DNA of 5,235 nucleotides, from NCBI GenBank assembly GCA_030616835.1, contig JAUWWP010000218.1, positions 1-5,235 on the forward strand. Direction: 5' to 3'. Positions within the stretch are counted from its first letter, which is position 1. Every line of letters starts with the position of its first letter. Positions 1 to 4,222 of the stretch are shown here, in pieces. The DNA is from Deltaproteobacteria bacterium. GTDB taxonomy: Bacteria; Desulfobacterota; G020345765. Made by a program: the position numbers and the translations under genes. Below the pieces are notes generated by a model, which saw only the letters and a list, made by a program, of their open reading frames with translations, was not told where the DNA came from and searched no databases.

Positions 1-440
1 CCAATTATCGAGGCCAGGGTAGTAGATTTACCGCTTCCGGTAGGGCCGGTAACCAGCACCAGCCCTTTATTTAAGCGAGCAAACTTATCCAGCACCCCGG
101 GAAGCCCCAACTCCTTAAGGCTGGAGATTTTTGTCGGAATAAGCCGAAATACTGCTCCAATGCCTTTTCGCTGCTGAAAAACATTCACCCGGAACCTGGC
201 TAAACCCGAAACGGAATAAGCACAATCAAGATCCCTGGTGTTCTCATAAATTTTTCTCTGACGATCGGTAAGTATTTCGTAAAGCAAGGACTTGCATTCC
301 TCGTGTTGGATAACCGGGCTATTATCGAGAGCAGAGAGTTCCCCGTGGATTCGAAGTATGGGTGGGGAGCCAGCCACCAGATGAAGATCGGAGGCATTGC
401 GTTCATTTACCAGGTTTAAAAACTTATCGATCCTTGCCAT
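1..440 (-). CDS. pilT: PilT-family type IV pilus retraction ATPase, second copy (3' part cut by window edge)
   Basis: This is the N-terminal part of a hexameric secretion ATPase of the PilT group, the cytoplasmic motor that powers pilus retraction and twitching motility. Only the first 146 codons are in the window. The translation starts MARIDKFLNLV, carries the family's ASDLHL motif (residues 16-21) followed by GSPP, then the R-F-R-x-N-x-F segment of the N-terminal PAS-like domain. It ends just past a canonical Walker A motif, GPTGSGKSTT (residues 132-141). The Asp box, Walker B and His box would lie beyond the edge. The ATG at 438-440 is preceded by AAAAGGAG (449-456 on the minus strand) with 8 nt spacing, which fixes the start. 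It lies 17 nt downstream of the other pilT gene on the same strand, so the two are almost certainly co-transcribed. The two copies align nearly residue for residue at the N-terminus but are clearly diverged paralogs. Whether this copy acts as PilT or as a PilU-like accessory ATPase cannot be told from the part seen. Confidence 0.93.
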   Translation of the reverse strand, partial: MARIDKFLNLVNERNASDLHLVAGSPPILRIHGELSALDNSPVIQHEECKSLLYEILTDRQRKIYENTRDLDCAYSVSGLARFRVNVFQQRKGIGAVFRLIPTKISSLKELGLPGVLDKFARLNKGLVLVTGPTGSGKSTTLASII

Positions 441-448
441 CTAAGAAT

Positions 449-456
449 CTCCTTTT
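449..456 (-). promoter_or_regulatory. Ribosome-binding site of the second pilT copy
   Basis: AAAAGGAG on the minus strand lies 8 nt before the ATG at 440, in the 17-nt gap after the stop codon of the upstream pilT. It is much stronger than the site of the upstream copy, so the second copy may be translated at least as well. Confidence 0.7.
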
Positions 457-457
457 A

Positions 458-1528
458 TTATTTAGAGGCTACCATCTCAGTCAATTTCCGGAAATCCTCG
501 GGATTTTCTGTATTCTCATAGGCAGTCTCATAAGTGATTCTATCCTGCTGGCACAACTTGAGCAGGGCCTCATCCATTAGCACCATTCCTTTTTCACTTC
601 CCATCTGCATGGCATTGGGAATCTGGTAGGTTTTACCATCCCGGATCAGGTTAGAGACCGCCCGATCGGCAATCATTATCTCGGTTGCCGCAACCCTCCC
701 GGCACCATCTTTTGTCCGAATCAGTTGCTGGGAGATAATTCCCCGCAGCGACTCCGAAACCATAATGGCAATCTGGGCCTTCTGGGTTCCGGGAAAGATA
801 TCGATTATCCGATCGACAGTTTTAGCCGCGCTTATGGTGTGCAGGGTTCCGATTACCAGATGGCCGGTTTCTGCGGCCGTGATGGCCAAGGAAATCGTCT
901 CCAGGTCTCTCATCTCTCCCACCAGGATGATATCAGGATCCTCCCGCAGGGCTGACTTTAAGGCCCGGGAAAAGCTTTTGGTATCCCTACCCACCTCCCG
1001 CTGATTGACCAGGCATTTGATATTTTGGTGAACAAACTCAATAGGGTCTTCAATAGTGATGATGTGTTCCTTCCGAATCTTGTTAATATGATCGATCAGT
1101 GCTGCCTGAGTGGTTGATTTTCCGCTGCCGGCGGGCCCGGTTACCAGAATAATCCCATTAGGATAATGAGTAAGCTTTTCTACTGTCAAGGAGAAACCTA
1201 ACTCCTTTAAAGTTGGTATGCGGTTAGGAATGATACGGAAGGCGATATCAACACCTTTTCGTTGAAGAAAAGCATTGGCCCGAAATCTCCCTACGCCGGG
1301 GATCTCATAGGAAAAGTCAATGTCTTTGTGTTCCGAGAGCACCCGGCGCTGCTCCTCGGTCATAATCTCGAAGATCATCTCGGAATTCTCCTTAAAGCTG
1401 AGAGAGTGATACTTCATCTTTATCAACAGTCCATGAACCCGTACCAGTGGCGGTGATCCCACAGCCAGATGGAGATCCGAGGCTTCAGTCTTGGCAGCAT
1501 AGGTTAATAATTGGTCGATTTTGGCCAT
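458..1528 (-). CDS. pilT: PilT-family type IV pilus retraction ATPase, first copy
   Basis: This is a complete 356-aa twitching-motility ATPase, the usual length for PilT. It forms a cytoplasmic hexamer at the base of the type IV pilus and hydrolyses ATP to depolymerise pilin. Visible in order are: the N-terminal ASDLHL motif (16-21); Walker A GPAGSGKSTT (131-140); the Asp box ITIEDPIEFVH (157-167); Walker B with DPDIILVGEMRD (197-208) and its glutamate E205; the His box ending IGTLHT (226-231); an AGRV arginine motif (276-279); and AVSNLIRDGK (290-299), matching the AIRNLIRE-type segment linked to retraction in PilT proteins. All catalytic boxes are intact. The third Walker A residue is Ala where the neighbouring copy has the usual Thr, which should be tolerated. 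The ATG at 1526-1528 gives the standard PilT N-terminus, although the ribosome-binding site is weak (GAG about 9 nt upstream). It is the first gene of a minus-strand unit and diverges from parA. It could equally be named PilU-like, but the PilT assignment at family level is secure. Confidence 0.96.
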   Translation of the reverse strand: MAKIDQLLTYAAKTEASDLHLAVGSPPLVRVHGLLIKMKYHSLSFKENSEMIFEIMTEEQRRVLSEHKDIDFSYEIPGVGRFRANAFLQRKGVDIAFRIIPNRIPTLKELGFSLTVEKLTHYPNGIILVTGPAGSGKSTTQAALIDHINKIRKEHIITIEDPIEFVHQNIKCLVNQREVGRDTKSFSRALKSALREDPDIILVGEMRDLETISLAITAAETGHLVIGTLHTISAAKTVDRIIDIFPGTQKAQIAIMVSESLRGIISQQLIRTKDGAGRVAATEIMIADRAVSNLIRDGKTYQIPNAMQMGSEKGMVLMDEALLKLCQQDRITYETAYENTENPEDFRKLTEMVASK

Positions 1529-1565
1529 TTTATCTTACTCGATTACCCATTTTTATCCCCTGCCC

Positions 1566-1577
1566 TTATAATTATAA
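1566..1577. repeat. 12-nt perfect palindrome in the pilT-parA intergenic region
   Basis: TTATAATTATAA is its own reverse complement and overlaps the pilT -10 region and the predicted start of transcription. A related TTATAATA occurs at 1633-1640 in front of parA. It could be an operator, but AT-rich palindromes arise easily in promoter DNA, so a regulatory role is only a guess. Confidence 0.3.
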
Positions 1578-1603
1578 TACCGAAAGAGACTGGATTTTGT
1601 CAA
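1574..1603 (-). promoter_or_regulatory. Sigma-70-type promoter of the pilT pair
   Basis: On the minus strand there is a perfect -35 hexamer TTGACA (1603 down to 1598), then 18 nt, then the -10 hexamer TATTAT (1579 down to 1574), five of six matches to TATAAT. Transcription would begin near 1567 and leave a leader of about 39 nt before the pilT ATG at 1528. An overlapping TATAAT (1576 down to 1571) is also present but its spacing of 21 nt is poor. This is the best promoter match in the window. Confidence 0.6.
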
Positions 1604-1628
1604 GGGATTTTAATCAGGAGAAAATTTC

Positions 1629-1657
1629 TTGATTATAATATTTAAAAAGAGTAAAAT
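1629..1657 (+). promoter_or_regulatory. Candidate promoter of parAB
   Basis: TTGATT (1629-1634), 17 nt, then TAAAAT (1652-1657) resembles a sigma-70 promoter and would start transcription near 1664, giving a very short leader before the GTG at 1681. An alternative -10 is a perfect TATAAT at 1634-1639, but its -35 partner around 1610-1616 is weak. The region is AT-rich enough that either match could be chance. The parAB promoter must lie here if the operon starts at parA, because the gene upstream is divergent. Confidence 0.35.
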
Positions 1658-1680
1658 TAATAGAATTAGGGAGCTTAATA

Positions 1681-2514
1681 GTGGTCAAGGTAATCTGTAT
1701 AGCTAATCAGAAGGGAGGGGTAGGGAAAACTACCACGGCAGTAAACCTTTCTGCCTCCCTGGCCACCGCGGAAAGGAGAACCCTCTTAATTGATTGTGAT
1801 CCTCAGGCCAATGCTACCAGCGGTCTGGGAATGAACCAGAAGCAGATAACAGGAAATCTCTACCAGGTACTTATCGGCAAAGAGAGTTTAGCCGGGATTA
1901 TTTGTCCGACGGAACTGGACTTCCTGCAGTTAATTCCTTCTGCCCAGGAGCTGATCGGGGCAGAGATCGAGCTGGTCAGCGCAATCTCCCGGGAAACCAA
2001 GCTTAAGGAGGCCCTAAGGAGTCTAACCAACAGATTCGAGTTTATTATCCTTGACTGCCCTCCTTCGCTGGGGCTACTTACCATAAATGCCTTAACCGCT
2101 GCCAATTCCGTTCTAATCCCGGTTCAGTGCGAGTACTATGCAATGGAAGGCCTATCCCAGCTACTGAAGACAATAAAATTGGTTACCCTGAGCCTAAATT
2201 CCGCCTTAGATATCGAGGGCTTTTTGCTTACCATGTTCGATTCCAGAAATAACCTCTGCCATCAGGTTGCTGATGAGGTCCGAGACCATTTTCAGGAGAA
2301 GGTTTTTAAAACGACCATTCAACGAAATGTTCGTCTTAGTGAATCGCCCAGCTACGGAAAACCAATAATTCTTTATGACATAAGCTCTAAAGGAGCCAAT
2401 AACTATCTGGATTTAGCCAGAGAGATAATCGCTAAGGCAGGAGAATCTACCAAAGGAGAAGCAATTGAGCAAGCGCAGGGCCCTGGGAAAAGGATTGTCA
2501 GCGCTAATCCCTGA
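1681..2514 (+). CDS. parA: Chromosome-partitioning ATPase ParA (Soj)
   Basis: This is a deviant-Walker ATPase of the chromosomal ParA/Soj type. It dimerises on ATP, binds DNA nonspecifically over the nucleoid, and is released by ParB-stimulated hydrolysis to drive segregation of the origin region. The 277-aa product begins directly with the ATPase fold (MVKVICIANQ), without the N-terminal helix-turn-helix extension of type Ia plasmid ParAs. The deviant Walker A is KGGVGKTT (11-18) with the signature lysine K11. Walker A' is LLIDCDPQAN (35-44), Walker B is FIILDCPPS (121-129), CEYYAMEGL lies at 150-158, and the conserved NVRLSESPSYGKP segment (216-228) contributes to DNA binding in the family. 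The GTG start is supported by AGGGAG at 1668-1673 with 7 nt spacing. The protein is slightly longer than typical Soj because its last 15 or so codons run through the 5' end of parB. That Gly/Gln/Lys-rich tail after the conserved domain is probably dispensable. Confidence 0.97.
   Translation: MVKVICIANQKGGVGKTTTAVNLSASLATAERRTLLIDCDPQANATSGLGMNQKQITGNLYQVLIGKESLAGIICPTELDFLQLIPSAQELIGAEIELVSAISRETKLKEALRSLTNRFEFIILDCPPSLGLLTINALTAANSVLIPVQCEYYAMEGLSQLLKTIKLVTLSLNSALDIEGFLLTMFDSRNNLCHQVADEVRDHFQEKVFKTTIQRNVRLSESPSYGKPIILYDISSKGANNYLDLAREIIAKAGESTKGEAIEQAQGPGKRIVSANP
2452..2458 (+). promoter_or_regulatory. Ribosome-binding site that sets the TTG start of parB
   Basis: AAAGGAG inside the 3' end of parA lies 6 nt before the TTG at 2465. 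It is a near-ideal Shine-Dalgarno sequence and, with the conserved ParB N-terminus that follows, decides the start despite the rare TTG codon. Confidence 0.8.
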
Positions 2515-3304
2515 GGTTAAGGAGCCTAGGGGGAGTGAGTACTTTCTTTGCCGCCTCGAGCAGATTAGCCCCAATAAATTCCAGCCGCGCAGGAATTTCG
2601 ATGAACAAGCAACTGCCGAGTTAGCTGCCTCGATCAGGGAGAAGGGCTTACTTCAGCCGCTGATTGTCCGCCGACTTGAGAAAGGTTATGAGCTTATTGC
2701 CGGAGAAAGAAGATGGAGGGCAGCTCAACTTGCCGGGCTCAGTGAGGTGCCGGTAGTGGTAAAAGAAGTGAATGATTCAGAGCTACTGGAGATAGCGCTT
2801 ATTGAGAATATCCAAAGAGAGGATCTAAACCCCCTGGAGGAAGCCTTGGTTTACCAGCAACTCATCGAAGAGCTCAATTTTACCCAAGAAGATCTTTCCC
2901 GGAGAGTAGGTAAGGATCGCTCCACTATTGCTAATGCCCTGCGGCTGCTAAAGCTCCCTCAGGATGCCTGGGACTCACTCGTGAGCGGGGATCTCAGTAG
3001 AGGACATGCTCGGGCAATCCTGGGGCTGGAGGGAAAACAGCAACAAAAGGAAGCTCTGCGTAAGGTTCTAAGAGCTGGTCTTTCAGTCCGAGAGACGGAA
3101 AGATTGGTGAAAAGACTGAAGAGTAAAAAGACCAAGCAAGCTGAGGCAGAGGTTGATCCTCAGCTCGAGTTCCTGACAGAGCAGCTCAAGAAGCTCCTGA
3201 AAACCATGGTAAGGATTAGGGATCGGGGAGGGAAGGGGAAAGTAGAGATCGAATATTATTCCTGGGAGGATCTGGAGAGGATTCTGGACTTGATCCGGGA
3301 TTAA
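2465..3304 (+). CDS. parB: Chromosome-partitioning protein ParB (Spo0J), CTP-dependent parS-binding clamp
   Basis: This centromere-binding protein loads at parS sites, spreads as a CTP-gated sliding clamp, and stimulates ParA ATP hydrolysis. The 279-aa product shows the whole family layout. The basic ParA-activating N-terminal peptide has KRRALGKGLSALIP at residues 3-16. The ParB/sulfiredoxin-type CTPase domain runs from about 30 to 125, with the IREKGLLQPL segment (57-66), the CTP-binding GERRWRA motif (80-86) and ENIQREDLNPLEEA (114-127). The helix-turn-helix parS-binding domain includes TQEDLSRRVGKDRSTIANAL (140-159) and LSRGHARAIL (177-186). After a charged linker (about 216-230), the C-terminal dimerisation domain runs to the end (231-279, with KGKVEIEYYSWEDL). 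The start is TTG, with a strong RBS; the conserved KRRALGKGL peptide would be lost from any later start. It overlaps parA by 50 nt in another frame, which implies translational coupling. No key residue is missing. Confidence 0.97.
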   Translation: MSKRRALGKGLSALIPEVKEPRGSEYFLCRLEQISPNKFQPRRNFDEQATAELAASIREKGLLQPLIVRRLEKGYELIAGERRWRAAQLAGLSEVPVVVKEVNDSELLEIALIENIQREDLNPLEEALVYQQLIEELNFTQEDLSRRVGKDRSTIANALRLLKLPQDAWDSLVSGDLSRGHARAILGLEGKQQQKEALRKVLRAGLSVRETERLVKRLKSKKTKQAEAEVDPQLEFLTEQLKKLLKTMVRIRDRGGKGKVEIEYYSWEDLERILDLIRD

Positions 3305-3314
3305 TCCCTTTAGA

Positions 3315-3328
3315 AATTAATGTTAATT
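3315..3328. repeat. AT-rich inverted repeat just after the parB stop
   Basis: AATTAA, two bases, TTAATT forms a perfect 6-bp inverted repeat ten bases after the parB stop codon. It lacks the G+C and the T-run of an intrinsic terminator, and the loop is too short for a good RNA hairpin. It may be a protein site or chance. Confidence 0.25.
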
Positions 3329-3347
3329 CCTAGGTGGTGAACATTTA

Positions 3348-3458
3348 GTGGTTGATAAAACTTTTAAGATATTGGTTGGGTCAAACGGTTGTGGTTGCGC
3401 AGCTAGAATCGTGATTCGTAAAGCGGTTATGGATGAAATTAAAAATCCAAGAGCTTAG
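3348..3458 (+). pseudogene. Small 36-codon ORF resembling the start of a thioredoxin-like [2Fe-2S] ferredoxin; remnant or tiny gene
   Basis: GTG at 3348 opens a 36-codon frame ending at TAG (3456-3458). TAGGTGGTGA at 3331-3340 is close to the full anti-Shine-Dalgarno complement, about 10 nt ahead. The peptide reads MVDKTFKILVG, then SNGCGCAARIVIRKAVMDEI (residues 12-31), then KNPRA. The order of a hydrophobic strand, VG, CGxAA, then a helix ending in DEI resembles the N-terminal strand-loop-helix of thioredoxin-like [2Fe-2S] ferredoxin domains (NuoE/HndB type), where the first cysteine binds the cluster. The expected second half with the later cysteines is absent: after the stop the frame enters repeat-like sequence. 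What I see is the frame, the RBS and the CGxAA pattern; the family match is from memory of the motif and is unproven. It may be a truncated relic, a true small protein, or chance. Confidence 0.3.
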
Positions 3459-3476
3459 GAAGAAACGCAACCAAGT

Positions 3477-3517
3477 GACGAAAGACGAAACGAGCAGCGC
3501 AGCCGAATAACGAATAA
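3477..3517 (+). repeat. Short tandem heptamer pairs in the parB-bactofilin gap
   Basis: GACGAAA occurs twice in tandem (3477-3490), and CGAATAA occurs twice in tandem (3504-3517), separated by a GC-rich 13-nt spacer. The two units share a CGAA core. The opposite strand reads through as a hydrophobic-looking peptide containing SLVIRYSAALLVSSFVT, a kind of translation typical of non-coding heptamer repeats rather than of real proteins. Confidence 0.45.
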
Positions 3518-3618
3518 CCAATGAAGTCTGGTCAAAAAAATATATGGCTGGAATTATCAAATAAGATAGGTTCACTGCCAATTTCTAATGGGGCGCAGAA
3601 ACTCCAGGAAGTAGAGTC

Positions 3619-3647
3619 TTGACAGGAGGGTTTTATTGAGGTATGTG
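3619..3647 (+). promoter_or_regulatory. Weak candidate promoter upstream of the bactofilin
   Basis: A perfect TTGACA lies at 3619-3624, but the hexamer 17 nt later, TATGTG (3642-3647), matches TATAAT at only three positions. If it is used, transcription would start near 3654, downstream of the TTG at 3636, and translation would have to begin at 3669 or 3771. It overlaps an AGGAGGG (3624-3630) that could instead be the RBS for that TTG. Confidence 0.25.
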
Positions 3648-3672
3648 ATTCAGAAAGGAGTGGGTATAGTGA

Positions 3673-3730
3673 ACCCTGTTAAAAGCTTATATGGGACTTT
3701 AGTCCGCCTAAGACGGATCTCTAACGGGGT
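3673..3730. repeat. 58-nt inverted-repeat element in front of the bactofilin
   Basis: ACCCTGTTA (3673-3681) pairs with TAACGGGGT (3722-3730) over nine base pairs, one of them G-U. The enclosed 40 nt contain two mutually exclusive small hairpins: GGAC/GTCC (3694-3697 with 3702-3705), and the imperfect palindrome at 3703-3717. The element would fold as a branched structure in RNA or single-stranded DNA, and it looks like a REP- or MITE-like dispersed repeat. It is followed by seven A residues, not T residues, so it is not a plus-strand terminator. It lies between two start codons in frame with the bactofilin and may be read through as a basic peptide. Confidence 0.5.
3703..3717. repeat. GC-rich palindrome, imperfect copy 1
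   Basis: TCCGCCTAAGACGGA is a 15-nt imperfect palindrome (one mismatched pair, 3707 with 3713). It differs at only two positions from the perfect palindrome at 4301-4315. It forms the apex of the 58-nt inverted-repeat element. Confidence 0.55.
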
Positions 3731-3756
3731 AAAAAAATTAAAGGCAATAGGTTTCG

Positions 3757-3763
3757 AAAGGAG
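3757..3763 (+). promoter_or_regulatory. Ribosome-binding site favouring the bactofilin start at 3771
   Basis: AAAGGAG with 7 nt spacing to the ATG at 3771 is a near-ideal site, and the product then begins in the usual short unstructured bactofilin leader. Two upstream in-frame starts also have good sites: TTG 3636 with AGGAGGG at 3624-3630, and GTG 3669 with AAAGGAG at 3654-3660. They would add 45 or 34 residues encoded partly by the inverted-repeat element. Confidence 0.65.
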
Positions 3764-3770
3764 AAAGAGG

Positions 3771-4208
3771 ATGTTAAACAGGCAAAAATCATCAGTTGTG
3801 GGTCCCCCTAACGCCAAGATCCATACCATTCTGGGAAGGGAAAGTGAGTTCGAGGGAAAGCTGAGCTTTGAGGGTACCGTTCGCATTGACGGCAAGTTTG
3901 CCGGGGAAATTTTTACCAAGGGCAAGCTGGTAATCGGCGAAGGAGCGGTGGTCAGTGCCGAAATAGAGGTTGATAGCGTTATCATCAGCGGTGAGGTCAA
4001 GGGGAACATAAATGCCAAGAGCCGGGTGGAGATTCATAGCCCGGGAAAGCTACGTGGAAATGTCCAGACACCGATCCTGATAATTGAGGAAGGGGTAATC
4101 TTCGAGGGCAATTGTCAGATGGAAAAGCTGAAAGAAACCCCTCCCCTTTCCCTTCTGGTTAAAGAGGAAGCCAACGGAGAAAAGGAATCCCGGAAGGTAG
4201 ACGGCTAA
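3771..4208 (+). CDS. Bactofilin (polymer-forming cytoskeletal protein)
   Basis: Bactofilins are small beta-helical proteins that polymerise without nucleotide into membrane-associated filaments. They serve as scaffolds for cell shape, stalks, peptidoglycan enzymes or polar protein placement. From the ATG at 3771 the product is 145 aa, a typical length. A short polar leader (1-16) precedes the core at about 17-117. The core is a run of alternating hydrophobic and glycine-rich strands, starting with IHTILGRESEFEGKL (17-31) and GTVRIDGKFAGEI (35-47), then KLVIGEGAVVSAEI (52-65), the GEVKGNI turn (74-80), and GKLRGNV (92-98). A charged, probably disordered tail ends ESRKVDG. An open frame continues upstream to TTG 3636, giving up to 190 aa with a strongly basic extension. 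I prefer 3771 because of the strong RBS, the family length and the repeat element within the extension. The stop lies 14 nt before the antiporter start, so the two share a transcript. The family is certain; the exact start is less so. Confidence 0.93.
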   Translation: MLNRQKSSVVGPPNAKIHTILGRESEFEGKLSFEGTVRIDGKFAGEIFTKGKLVIGEGAVVSAEIEVDSVIISGEVKGNINAKSRVEIHSPGKLRGNVQTPILIIEEGVIFEGNCQMEKLKETPPLSLLVKEEANGEKESRKVDG

Positions 4209-4222
4209 GACCTAAGGATAAG

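Larger units (their letters stand above)
3305..3770. other. 466-nt stretch between parB and bactofilin without a confident large gene
   Basis: The stretch holds an AT-rich inverted repeat just after parB, a 36-codon ORF with a good ribosome-binding site, two tandem heptamer pairs, a TTGACA-containing possible promoter, two start codons in frame with the bactofilin that have their own Shine-Dalgarno sequences, and a 58-nt inverted-repeat element. I see no GC-rich hairpin followed by a T-run, so there is no convincing rho-independent terminator after parB. I also found no sequence close to the parS consensus. Base use is patchier than in the flanking genes, which fits accumulated repeat debris. 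Confidence 0.6.

Noticed and set aside
362..1632. Several plus-strand frames over the pilT genes and their upstream region
   Set aside because: They overlap confident minus-strand pilT coding sequence and have no family resemblance. The one ending at 1632 crosses the promoter region.
3433..3510. Plus-strand 25-codon frame MKLKIQELRKKRNQVTKDE..., resembling the first helix of an XRE-type regulator
   Set aside because: It is too short to hold a helix-turn-helix domain, has no good RBS, and ends in the repeats. The likeness is to a generic Lys/Arg-rich helix.
3381..3581. Minus-strand 66-codon ORF in the parB-bactofilin gap
   Set aside because: It has no recognisable domain, reads across the heptamer repeats as low-complexity hydrophobic sequence, and lies opposite the better-supported small ORF. 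It is most likely a spurious frame.
3305..3635. A parS site close to parAB
   Set aside because: I looked for a match to the usual TGTTTCACGTGAAACA-type palindrome and found none in the window. A site may lie elsewhere.
3673..3740. The 58-nt inverted repeat as a rho-independent terminator
   Set aside because: On the plus strand the stem is followed by A residues rather than T residues, and the stem is split by a 40-nt interior. It does not fit an intrinsic terminator.
3650..4037. Two long minus-strand frames opposite the bactofilin
   Set aside because: They are antisense shadows of a clearly coding bactofilin gene with no domain or RBS of their own.
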